From: Symbiodinium natans
Lineage: Eukaryota; Sar; Dinophyceae; Suessiales; Symbiodiniaceae
Direction: 5' to 3'
DNA length: 64,000 bases
Assembly: GCA_905221605.1 (NCBI GenBank)
Contig: CAJNDS010000341.1
Coordinates: 1-64,000 of the forward strand
Position numbers and translations under genes: made by a program. The notes beneath the pieces are model-generated. The model ran no database searches, had not been told where the DNA came from, and saw only the letters and a list, made by a program, of their open reading frames with translations. Below, piece by piece: positions 55,067 to 63,965 of this stretch (its first letter is position 1; every line of letters begins with the position of its first letter).

Positions 55067-58000
55067 GTCCTCAAGACGACGAGCACGGAGATTCGGAGCA
55101 TGCTGAAGCGCAAGCTGCTACAACTCCCAAATCTCCAGTTCTGCCCTCGGACTCGGAAGTCCGAGAGCATTGTCTCACTCATTTGCCTTTTCGTCCTTGG
55201 TGCCGCCATTGCATCCGGGGCAAAGCTCCAGCTTTGGCGCACAAAGAGCCTTCAAATACGGAGTACACCAAGCCGTTGGTGGCCATTGACTATTGCTTTT
55301 TGAGCAGCAGCGAGGGAAACGCGAGCGAAAGTCCTGTGATGGTTGTCAAATCCAAGCCCGACCTGGCTGTCTTTGCGCGCTTAGTTCCCTCAAAAGGCTG
55401 TGTGCATGAGTACAGTGTTCAAGCACTTGCTGACATTTTCCGTGTGCTAGGCTATCGCGAGTTTACACTCAAGACAGATGGCGAGCCTTCCTTGGTGGCA
55501 TTAGCTCGTGCAGCAGTTGCCTTGCTTCCTGTTGAAGTCAAAGTTACCTTTGAGCACAGTCCCGTTGAAGAGAGCGAGGCCAACGGTTTTGTGGAGCGTG
55601 CCTGTAGAAGCGTGCAGGAACAAGCCCGCACATTGCTGAGTATGTTGCACGAACGTTTGCAGTGCGAGTTCCCGGCGAACCATGCCATTTTTCCTTGGTT
55701 AGTTCGGCATGCGTCGTGGTTGTTGCATCATTTTCACAGAACGGCATCTGGAAGGACTGCCTATCAGAACTTGAGAGGCAGACCCTGGCGAGAGCCAGTT
55801 TTTGAATTTGGTGCTGCAATAGTGTTTAAACTGAAAGCTGTAGCTGGCAAACTCGCGCCAAGATGGTCAGAGGGATGCTACCTTGGCACTTCCGACCTGA
55901 CCACCGAACGATTTGTTTTGTGTTTTGAGACCATGAAAGTAGTCAAAGTGTGGAGCGTAAGAGCTTCACACGAGACTCAGTTGTGGCCCCACAAAGAGAA
56001 GCTTTTGTCCATGAGGGCTACACCGTGGGGGTTGAACGCCGAAGGCGGTGAAGCCCCGCAAGTTGTTGTTCCTGAAATGCCTCCACAAGGTCTGCCAGTG
56101 CCGTTCGTGGTTAATGCCCACCGTGCTCCCAGGAGGGCAGCCATCCGTATGTCTGACGCCTTAAAGTTCGGTTTCACTCCACTTTGCGATGGGTGTGATA
56201 AGTTAAGGCGTGGCCTCTATGGCAAGCATAGTGAGGAGTGTAGGGCCAGGTTTGAAGCAGCATGGAAAGCCAGCGGAGATGAAGAACTGGTTTCCAAAGT
56301 CACTTCTGCAGACGGAAGACGTGACAAATGGCTGGCCCGACAGGTGGAGAAGTATGACGAGGAACAGAAAGCCGTGAAGCGAGCCAGATTGGAGCAACAA
56401 CCTGGTGATGTGGCAGTGGCAGCTGAGTCAAGTGCAGCAGTGGACTCTGCTCAGGAGGCAAGGTCCCCATCATCCAAACGGCCTGCCGAGCAGCCGCCTG
56501 AAGCCATGGATGAGAGACGGACTGCAGAACCTGAGAGCTTGGGTCCGGAAGCTCAGACAGCGATGACGGATTCTTTCGAGAGCATGCTGCAAGAGGCCAT
56601 CCTGAGTCATCGGAGCGAAGTATTCTCAATGGATGCTGCGGTTCAGGAGCCCATTTGCGATGAACCCAGTTTGTGTGAACAGAGTCATAGCAAAGATTGC
56701 TGGGACGAGTACTTCGATGACGTCAGTGGCTTAGGACTCAACTCTCGCTTGGTAGAGATTGCGAAAAAGGAGGAGCTGCGCATAGCTGACGAGATGGGCT
56801 TGTGGACGCCTGTTCTGAGGTCAGAACTGCCAAGTGGGACCAAAGTCATACCTACAAGGTGGGTGCTGGTCAACAAAGGTGATTCCAAATCGCCCAGTTA
56901 CCGCGCCAGGATTGTGGCGAAAGAAGTTAAGGGACACAAGCCATCTGAGGTTGGTTTCTATGCGTCGACGCCGCCAACAGAAAGCTTGCGAGCACTCATT
57001 GCTGTAGCCTCTACTAACCCGGAGTATGTCATGGATTTCGTTGATATTAGCCGTGCACATTGGTGCGCAGACGCCACCAGGTATGTTGTCGTAGAGCTGC
57101 CGCCCGAAATGGAAATGCCTGAACATGTCGCTGTTTTGAAGAAGAGTATGTATGGCACAAGAGATGCGGCCCACAACTGGGAGCAACAGTATACCAAGGT
57201 GCTTCTCTCACTTGGGTTTTTACAGGGGCGCGCATCCAGTTGCTTGTTTTATCATCCGCACAAAGACATTCGACTTGAAGTTCACGGTGATGACTTCGTG
57301 TCTGTGGCGAGAGCTCTAGACATCAAGTGGCTGCATGAGCGTTTTCGAGAAATGTGGAAGTGCAAGTTTTGCGCGACACTTTCAAGTCCAGGACAAAGTG
57401 TTCGAATCCTTGGCCGCTTGCTGTCTCGTGAGAATTCTGGCTACTCCCTAGAAGCGGATCCTCGTCACGCAGAGATCTTGATCAGCAGCTTGGGCCTGAA
57501 GAATGCCAAAGGCTTGAGCACGCCAGGCGTGAAGCTGCAACCCGAAGAGGAAGCAGAGCTGACGCAGAAGCGGCTCTCACCTGCAGATACCACTCTGTTC
57601 AGGTCTTGTGTCATGAGAGCAGCCTATATGTGTTCTGAAAGGCCTGACTGCCAGTACTGTGTGAAGGAACTCGCTCGCGAAATGTCATCCCCGACAGAAG
57701 CATCAATGAGAAGATTGCGCAGGCTTGGTCGTTACTTGATCTCGCATCGCCGTATGCTCTTGTGGTTCGAATGGCAAGACATGCCAAGAGACCTGGTTGC
57801 AGAGGTTGATGCTGATTTCGCAGGGTGTGGCAAGACTCGGAAATCCACTAGTGGTGGTGCCGTGTTTTTCGGAAGTAGCCCTTTGAGGAGCTACTCTTCG
57901 AACCAAGCGGTGATCGCCTTGTCAACTGGAGAATCCGAGTTTTACGGCATGCTGAAGGGATGCAGTCAAGCCATGGGTTTGAGAAGTCTCTTCGCAGATA

Positions 58001-58284
58001 TCGGCGTTGAAGTCGGTATCCGATTGTGCACAGACAGCTCTGCCGGGAAGGCGTTGGCAGAAAAGAAGGGACTGGGCCGGGCGAAGCATCTGGAGACCCA
58101 GTATCTTTGGTTGCAGGACAGAGTAGCCAACAAAGATGTAAAAGTGTTTAAAATATGTACAGATGTGAACAGGGCTGACATGTTCACAAAGCATTTGCAT
58201 GAAGCTCGCGCTTCTGCGTTGTTGTCGGCCATGAACTGTCGGTTCTCGACAGGCAAGCACTCACTTGCGTTGGCTGTGACTTGA
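55018..58284 (+). CDS. pol: Copia pol: integrase, reverse transcriptase, RNase H (ORF2)
   Basis: The frame is open from 55018 with no ATG near its start. Residues below count from the TTG at 55048 (1078 codons to 58284). Integrase: zinc finger H41, H45, C52, C55, then catalytic D81 (VAIDYCF), D144 (LKTDGEP) and E183 (NGFVER). Linker of about 300 residues. Reverse transcriptase: TRWVLVNKGD at 603, first Asp in VDISRAHW (D666), and the catalytic box HGDD (746-749) where most copia elements have YVDD. RNase H: VDADFAG (D921/D923), STGESEFYG (E962/E964), CTDSSAG (D996), AKHLETQYLWLQD, then VNRADMFTKHL near the end. It makes and inserts the cDNA. It is -1 relative to ORF1. Confidence 0.93.
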   Translation, partial: RAGFPEAGGVLGHDTVSPQDDEHGDSEHAEAQAATTPKSPVLPSDSEVREHCLTHLPFRPWCRHCIRGKAPALAHKEPSNTEYTKPLVAIDYCFLSSSEGNASESPVMVVKSKPDLAVFARLVPSKGCVHEYSVQALADIFRVLGYREFTLKTDGEPSLVALARAAVALLPVEVKVTFEHSPVEESEANGFVERACRSVQEQARTLLSMLHERLQCEFPANHAIFPWLVRHASWLLHHFHRTASGRTAYQNLRGRPWREPVFEFGAAIVFKLKAVAGKLAPRWSEGCYLGTSDLTTERFVLCFETMKVVKVWSVRASHETQLWPHKEKLLSMRATPWGLNAEGGEAPQVVVPEMPPQGLPVPFVVNAHRAPRRAAIRMSDALKFGFTPLCDGCDKLRRGLYGKHSEECRARFEAAWKASGDEELVSKVTSADGRRDKWLARQVEKYDEEQKAVKRARLEQQPGDVAVAAESSAAVDSAQEARSPSSKRPAEQPPEAMDERRTAEPESLGPEAQTAMTDSFESMLQEAILSHRSEVFSMDAAVQEPICDEPSLCEQSHSKDCWDEYFDDVSGLGLNSRLVEIAKKEELRIADEMGLWTPVLRSELPSGTKVIPTRWVLVNKGDSKSPSYRARIVAKEVKGHKPSEVGFYASTPPTESLRALIAVASTNPEYVMDFVDISRAHWCADATRYVVVELPPEMEMPEHVAVLKKSMYGTRDAAHNWEQQYTKVLLSLGFLQGRASSCLFYHPHKDIRLEVHGDDFVSVARALDIKWLHERFREMWKCKFCATLSSPGQSVRILGRLLSRENSGYSLEADPRHAEILISSLGLKNAKGLSTPGVKLQPEEEAELTQKRLSPADTTLFRSCVMRAAYMCSERPDCQYCVKELAREMSSPTEASMRRLRRLGRYLISHRRMLLWFEWQDMPRDLVAEVDADFAGCGKTRKSTSGGAVFFGSSPLRSYSSNQAVIALSTGESEFYGMLKGCSQAMGLRSLFADIGVEVGIRLCTDSSAGKALAEKKGLGRAKHLETQYLWLQDRVANKDVKVFKICTDVNRADMFTKHLHEARASALLSAMNCRFSTGKHSLALAVT
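55024..55077 (+). promoter_or_regulatory. Programmed -1 ribosomal frameshift signal
   Basis: The heptamer GGGTTTC (55024-55030) fits X_XXY_YYZ in the gag frame (G GGT TTC). Slipping by -1 enters the pol frame, which first opens at 55018, after a TGA at 55015. A 9-bp stem with one G-U pair (55045-55053 with 55069-55077) starts 14 nt after the heptamer. The gag stop lies in the loop region (55064). The spacer is longer than the usual 5-9 nt. Confidence 0.7.
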
Positions 58285-58505
58285 AGCCACTGCTAGTGCC
58301 CCGCATGTGTTTTCGAAATTCACAAAGCAAGTAAGCCGTTTGAAGAGCCCTTGGGCCGCAGTAAGTGTGAGCCCAACATCTGTGATGTCAACTCTCGCCG
58401 GGCAACAATGTAACAAATTTGACTTGTAATGATTTGTAAAGTGCTTCTACTGAGCCGGGTGTGCTGAAGCTCGCCCGCGTGTAGACCACTTGGGCTCGGG
58501 AGGCA

Positions 58506-58663
58506 TGTTGAAAACCCTCCCGTCTCAGGTACCTTAGCTGCACATGTTCTTCGTTGCCTCTTTTCCAGAATGAGAGTTTGGAGTTGACTTAATTAAATCT
58601 TGATTTGTAATGTGCATCCATGCAAACCTGCAGGGCTCAGATCGCGACTAAAAGTCCGCAACA
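58506..58663 (+). repeat. 3' LTR
   Basis: 158 bp, same as the 5' LTR. It is preceded by a short purine-rich stretch (GGGAGG at about 58498-58503), a weak candidate polypurine tract. Confidence 0.95.
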
Positions 58664-58689
58664 GTTGTCCTTATTCTCCGCAGAAAGTT

Positions 58690-58761
58690 TTGGAAAGGAG
58701 GGGAGGAAGGAAAGAGGGGAGGGGAGGGATGAGAGAGCAAGAGATGGCAGACAGAGAGAGA

Positions 58762-58797
<36 letters not shown>

Positions 58798-58880
58798 CAG
58801 AGCGAAGAAGAGAGAGAGAGAGGGAGATTAACAAAAGAAAAATCTTGAGAGGGAAGGAAAGGAGAGATAAACACATCGAG
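58690..58880. repeat. GA-rich microsatellite
   Basis: Purine-rich run with (GA)n at 58755-58795 and again at 58805-58825. Confidence 0.85.
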
Positions 58881-59339
58881 ATGAAGTGGTGTTTTCCCTT
58901 TCCCCTTCCTTGGTGTTATATCAGGTAAACAAAAACAATACTAATAGGAAAAGGCTAAAAGCGGCTGAAACAACAATATGGTCATGGGAATATTTATCAA
59001 CAAAAGAGTATATTATCGTCTTAATTGAAGCAACACACTTGAAGGCGCTCAGGGTTTGTCATTTCCAGCAGCTCCTGTAGTTAGCGTTATTTATGTTATT
59101 ATTGATTTTTTTAAAGTAGTATATTTATCGCAAACACCAGACCCTTAGACGAGGGTTGAATGGAAAACGGAATGAGAGGTAGGTGGCGAAGCCCTAGGAA
59201 AATAAGAGATGTGATGCCAAACATGGGAGCCCTGAGCCGTGAACCGAACTAGCCCTAAGCCATAAATTTTGCCTTAAACCTAAACCCCACAAATTGTATG
59301 TGTGAATTGAACCGTTTAAATAGCAAACAAAAAGGAAGT
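58881..59339. other. AT-rich spacer
   Basis: No gene seen. A few CCCTAAGC/CTTAAACCTAAACCC words lie near 59255-59290. Confidence 0.5.
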
Positions 59340-59361
59340 GCCAAATAGACCCTAAAGGTCC
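59340..59361 (-). repeat. Right boundary motif of gene-poor block 2
   Basis: Contains CCAAATAGACCCTAAAGG. It is the exact reverse complement (22 of 22) of 39779-39800. Confidence 0.75.
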
Positions 59362-59367
59362 ATGCCA

Positions 59368-59378
59368 CATAGTGGTAT
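59368..59378 (+). repeat. 11-bp direct repeat outside right edge of block 2
   Basis: CATAGTGGTAT, same orientation as 39761-39771. Confidence 0.6.
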
Positions 59379-59659
59379 ATGGTTATTCTCGCAGACCATC
59401 TTGGCCAGGCTTCATGCAGCCTTCAAACTCGGAGGCATCCGCGTCTTTCTCGCACACTTTATTGTTCACTCTTCCTCTGGCAATCTAAAACTCTGCCGAG
59501 TCTGAGCCGACCTCGTCGAATGGTCTCGAAATCATGATCTTTGGTTCGCATTTGCAGACTTGCATCCTTCCAGGCCCAGCCTGGCGTGGCAGCAATGTTG
59601 CGGGCATCTCAGGCTCAAGAGACATTGTGACATTGCCGTGACCTCTCGCAATGGTTTTG

Positions 59660-59815
59660 TAAGGGTTTGCTGTTGGGACGTGGCATTCGCATTGCAACTG
59701 CGCTGAGTTTGGCCCTCAGTGAAGAAGGGCGCTGGAAGGATGCTCTGCAACTTCGCAAGGAGATCACCTTCAGGCGGGGAGTTGGGAGTTGGCACATGCT
59801 TCGAGCCTGACAAGA
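59660..59815 (+). CDS. PPR-like exon
   Basis: Reads GIRIATALSLALSEEGRWKD then ALQLRKEITFRRGV, to a TGA at about 59810. The GRWKDALQLRKEI helix is of PPR type, as in the gene at 32151-39125. Only one half-repeat is clear. Other exons in 59400-60400 were not recognised. It could be the remnant of a second PPR gene. Confidence 0.4.
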
Positions 59816-59819
59816 CTGA

Positions 59820-61500
59820 CAAGACAATTCTGCGGAGGAGCCTGCAGCCTGATGTTGCGAGCTGTGGCTTGCTCATGCTGAAGCCTCGGGAACTCGAATA
59901 GCAGCTCGCCGTGCAGCCTGCAGCCCTGCTGCTCTGCCGTTACAGGATGCAGTGCGAGCAAGAAGGCTGGACAGGGATGCCATCTGCTTTCTACTGGTGT
60001 GTTGCAAGATGAGCTCACTCGAAAGGACTGGCCGGCCAAGAGGTCAACATGCTGCGGTCATTGTGCGATATTGCCTCTGGCCTGTGAGTGGACTGCTTGG
60101 CAGCTGGATGTTCGAGAGATTTCGGCTTTCACGCAAGCCGCAGACTCATTTTGTAGAATCGCAAGCCGTAGTGCCTAGCGCTGAGGGACACAGCATTCCT
60201 GACACGGATGTGGACCAAGAGCTGTCGCGCCGCGCACTTGGCAAGCTCGCGCAAAACAATTCCTTGCAGCTCTGCTCAAGTCACCTGTTTGCTTGCAGTT
60301 CACATGTATGCATGCACAATTCGCCTTATTATGGCAATCACCAAGACTTCAAAATGGGAGGCGCCACCGGGCTTTGCTCTGGACCCTAAAACCTAAGACA
60401 GAATCCGAGGGGAAATCATGATAAAGCAATTGATTTCTGACAGGGAACTTAGTCGACCCTGACTCAAGATTGCTTCGATTGGCATGCACGCTCTGCAAAA
60501 GCTTTAAAGTACTTCACTGGAGCTGCAAATTGCTGTGTGAATGTTCTGCAATCGCTTCTGCGAATGGGGGTTGTGAGCAGGAAGTATCACAGAGTAAGTG
60601 CAGAACTAGGATCGGTACATTGCAGATGGTTAGACGGTTCAGGCGCTCACGGAAAACTCACTCAAAAACGTCACAGACCGAATCGCAGCATGAATCGCGT
60701 AAATACATAGTTTGACCTTTCCCAGCAAGCCTAATCCCCGAGAAAAACCTAAACCTGAATTCGCCTTCAACCTCAACCCAATTACAGCCCCGAAACAAGT
60801 GTTCCAATCCAAAAAGCCGGGACGGGGCTGCTTAGTGCAAGGAATCTGCATTCCCAATTTCTCTCCAAATCAAGGAAACGCAGCTTACGCTTGTGCGCTC
60901 TATGCCGCCTGGCACTTAGCCACAGTGGTCGACTCGCTGCGTAGCACGGGATCTATGTTGAATCCACCCGGCAAGTTCTCGTTTACGCTCCTAGCCTCTG
61001 CCTCGGAAGGCCTCAGCACCATGGCGTCGCCCCAAGTCATCCCACGGTGCCTTCGAGAGCATTTGGTATGACACTAGCCATGGGGCACCCAGCAGATGTT
61101 TGCAGCTTCTAGACAGACGTTGCGCCGCTCTTGGACACTACTTCGACGTGCCGCTCATGAAGTATCCACGAGTGTGAGATGATAGAGCCGGCTGTTAATG
61201 AACCATTCAGATGTGGCATCCTCATGTGCCGGGCACCCCAGAATCGCCACGGTCGGTCATGAATCGCGTTTTTGTTGTGCAGCGACCGGCTCCTGAAGCT
61301 CGTGCAGAGCTGTGGTGCGTGATCCAGCGGTGCTCACCAAAAAAGAGACAACACAGAGGGTGAGTGTGCGAGTCAGTGTGAGTGTGTCCATGCCGGCGTC
61401 ACCTGAATTCAGTTCTGACATGTTCACACAGAGTCCCGGTGAAATTGGCACTGCTCGTGACTTGGTTTTGTGACATTTTTCGCTGCAGCCGTGCTGGCTT
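59820..61500. other. Unassigned region
   Basis: The frame at 59952-60389 and the frame at 60712-61071 (119 codons, containing NAAYACALYAAWHLATVVDS) show no known motif. The second might be an exon. Degenerate telomere-like words lie near 60720-60780. No repeats of note. Confidence 0.4.
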
Positions 61501-61512
61501 GTTGGGATTCGC

Positions 61513-62267
61513 GTGGAGGCGCTTCTGTCATTTTCTGTCGCGCGCCTCACGGAGCGGCAGAGGCCGTTTGCACTGCCGCGCAAAATGGAGGCGACGTTGG
61601 TTATTCGGGGTATCTCAGATTTCCAAATCGTTAGACTAGGTTGTTACTCCAACTCAAGACCACAAAACATCATGTCAAGTTCTAGCGCGATGCGAGCTGA
61701 ACAACCGCACAAGAGCAGCTGCTACAGTCAGGCGATGTCACGTGGTGTTGGCACTCATTTGCAGGTGCCTGCGGCAGTGAGGAAAAAGCCTCAGCCTAAG
61801 CCCTGGGGGGGGTTCAGGATGGTTCAGGATAGAACATGTCTCGGGAGCCAACTTGTTGTCTTTGCATTGCATTGGCGACTAGCAGTGGTCGGCATGACTT
61901 CTGCTGCCAGGACTGACGCTTTCTTCGACTTCGATGAGTTGGAGGCTAGCAAGGGGTAATCTCCTTGGGAGAACCGCATGGTTCCAGTGGATTGCGGTCA
62001 TGTGTCAAGCAGCAGAGAAGTTGTGCAAAAGGGCGCAGGGCAGGTAGCAACGTGGCACCGCGTCGCAGGCATGCGGGCCAATTAAGCAAGGCGAGCTTCT
62101 CAGCGAAAAACGCCGGCCCAAGCCCCGGGTGCAGATGGAACAGAACATTTCATGATTCAACTTGTCTGTTGCCCGCATTGGCTGCCAACAGTTCCGATAG
62201 CATGACTTCGGATGCCAGGGACGACGCTCACTTAGACTTTGATGAGATGGAGGCTGGCACAGGGTAA
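61513..62267 (+). CDS. Unidentified exons with a tandem exon duplication
   Basis: Two related exon-like stretches, 308 bp apart. 61894-61959 reads MTSAARTDAFFDFDELEASK and 62202-62267 reads MTSDARDDAHLDFDEMEAGT. Each is followed by G and a stop in frame. They share the DFDE(L/M)EA core, and about 100 bp upstream of each lies a related stretch with AAGCCC and GGA repeats. The frame at 61513 also holds MEATLVIRGISDFQIVRLG. I recognise no family. They may be upstream exons of the gene at 62884. Confidence 0.35.
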
Positions 62268-62592
62268 TGATTTCGGGAAGAGTGGGTCAATAGATGCAGG
62301 TGCGGTCCACGCAAAAGCTTCAGTTCGTCTGCTGGCCTGAACGGAAAACAAGCTTGAACTGTCTGCGAGGCTTGTGTGGGCCTACGACCGCACATAGGAT
62401 TATGATAATGGGCTCATCCGCTAGACAGAACTCGAGGTGTGGCTATTTTGCAAGATTGCAAAACTTGGTCACACATAAGCTATCTGCTCGCGGCTGGATC
62501 CAGAAAAGCTAGTGTTCAAGGTTGCACCACCCCCTACTTCCAGTTTGCTCTGCTGCCTATGTACTCGAGACGTCACAGATGAAGCAAGGGTG

Positions 62593-62632
62593 GTTGCCAC
62601 GTATGGTTACAGAAATGAGCTTGGGGAGCTGA
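62593..62632 (+). repeat. 40-bp exact duplicate, copy 1
   Basis: Starts GTTGCCACGTATGGTTACAG and encodes VATYGYRNELGEL in one frame. The same 40 bp occur at 63496-63535. Confidence 0.85.
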
Positions 62633-62883
62633 GCTTCGTGGTGTTTGTGGCTTGCGGCAAGACCGATCAATCTCCTGAGGAACCTCTCCTAAACCTGACT
62701 TCGCCCTATGCTGGCCCTACACCCAGAACCTAAATTCTAAACCACTGAGCCTCAGGAAGCCAAGAAATCCGAAAGCCGAAGCTCGTGCAGGATGCGCGCC
62801 TGGCAGAAGGGCATAGCGCATGCTACGTCCAGTTCGTAGAATGTGATCGAAAGGAAAGGGATAGATGCGAACATGTGATTCAG

Positions 62884-63220
62884 GTTGGAACCTGGCCAAC
62901 GAGTGGTCATCGAAGGCCGGGGCCTATACTTCCGTCGTGACAGCGCTGCCTTGCGCATCTTGCGCCGCTCGTTTTTGTTGCCGTGGCAAGGGCTGAAGAC
63001 GCACAATGCATTCAACGGCCTCCACGGGATCATCGAGCTCTTCGACGAGGCCACAGGCCGTGGGGTCCTCAGCGCATCAGCTGAGCGCAGCTACCAGTAA
63101 CAAGCGCAATCCAGCCCATGGGAGAAGGACCCAAGACCACATGCAGAGGTTACAACGTGCAGCTCGGATCCGATATTGCACAGACCGCAAAGATCAAGGG
63201 CGAGAACCTTCGAGCGCTGC
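62884..63220 (+). CDS. Protein with an FNG-FDEATGR (KOW/SH3-like) domain, partial
   Basis: Three exons join in phase. 62884-62915 LEPGQRVVIEG; 62991-63062 LKTHNAFNGLHGIIELFDEA ending TGRG; 63149-63220 YNVQLGSDIAQTAKIKGENL. The joined domain (RVVIEGL...FNGLHG...FDEATGRGYNVQL...KGENL) matches a small beta-barrel repeat very common in dinoflagellate proteins. There the NG and FD..TGRY positions are conserved and the end reads K.ENL. It is usually found next to ankyrin, MYND or SET domains and has no defined biochemical role. The introns start GCC and GGG and end AG. The remainder of the gene is not recognised. Confidence 0.6.
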
Positions 63221-63495
63221 TTGGAAGCAGTTTCGGCTCAGGCTTTATGCTGCACCTTGCTTAAGGTCTGCTCGGAGCAATGAATAACGAGGGCAGATCC
63301 TGCTGCCACTGGAGTCACTTGCATTTGAGCAACTGAGATCTGCTCTTTGTCCGCTTAGACTGTTGCCCAAATGTCAAGTCTGTCGGCTGAGGGTTTCCGC
63401 AAAGCTTGGAGTGAAGCAAATGTCACCAGACAAGACCTCGTGTGCACAGCTTGAAAGGCTGGAGTCGCGTGGAAAGGTGGCCAGCTCCGAGGCGG

Positions 63496-63535
63496 GTTGC
63501 CACGTATGGTTACAGAAATGAGCTTGGGGAGCTGA
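63496..63535 (+). repeat. 40-bp exact duplicate, copy 2
   Basis: Same 40 bp as 62593-62632, 903 bp downstream, with different flanks. Confidence 0.85.
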
Positions 63536-63579
63536 TCTCCGCTGTGCTGGCGTGTGGGGTGTCTTTGACGTTACGGGGA

Positions 63580-63885
63580 AAATGCTCCGGAAAAGCCACT
63601 TTTCTCGAAAAGCCACTTTTTGCGAAAAGTAACTTTTCTCGGGGCGTTGCGCGCAGCGTCCCTGAAAAGCCACTTTTCTCGAAAAGCCACTTTTCTCGAA
63701 AAGCCACTTTTTGCGAAAAGTAACTTTTCTCGCGGCGTTGGAGCGTGCGGTGTCCGCGAAAAGCCACTTTTCTCGAAAGGCCACTTTCTGCGAAAAGTGA
63801 CTTTTCTCGCGGAGTTGGAGCGTGTCCGCGGAAAGCCACTTTTCTCGAAAAGCCACTTCTTGAAAAGCCACTATTTGCGAAAAGT
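63580..63885. repeat. CGAAAAGCCACTTTT hairpin array
   Basis: About 14 short units of GAAAAGCCACTTTTCTCG and GCGAAAAGTAACTTTTCTCG, each self-complementary around AAAAGNNACTTTT. Three longer sub-units of about 110 bp are separated by GGCGTTG-type words. Confidence 0.9.
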
Positions 63886-63965
63886 GAGGGTTTAGGGTTA
63901 AGGGTTTAGGGTTTCAGTAGGGTTTAGGGTTTAGGGTTAGTAGGGTTTCGGGTTAAGGGTTTCGA
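63886..63965. repeat. Telomere-type TTTAGGG repeats
   Basis: Imperfect GGGTTTAGGG units near the end of the window, directly after the hairpin array. Confidence 0.9.

Larger units (their letters stand above)
52959..58668 (+). mobile_element. Full-length Ty1/copia LTR retrotransposon
   Basis: The element spans 52964-58663 (5700 bp), with 5-bp target-site duplications GTTGT at 52959-52963 and 58664-58668. Two 158-bp LTRs start TGTTG, end CAACA, and look identical by eye, so the insertion is recent. Domain order gag-protease-integrase-RT-RNase H is that of Ty1/copia. The two ORFs overlap in different frames and are probably joined by -1 frameshifting. No premature stop is seen in either ORF, so the element may be active. 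It sits inside gene-poor block 2, next to pyrimidine-rich sequence. Confidence 0.95.

Noticed and set aside
58620-58928. 102-codon ORF beginning in the 3' LTR as a gene
   Set aside because: It shares its first residues with gag because the LTR carries the gag ATG; the rest is a GA-rich microsatellite.
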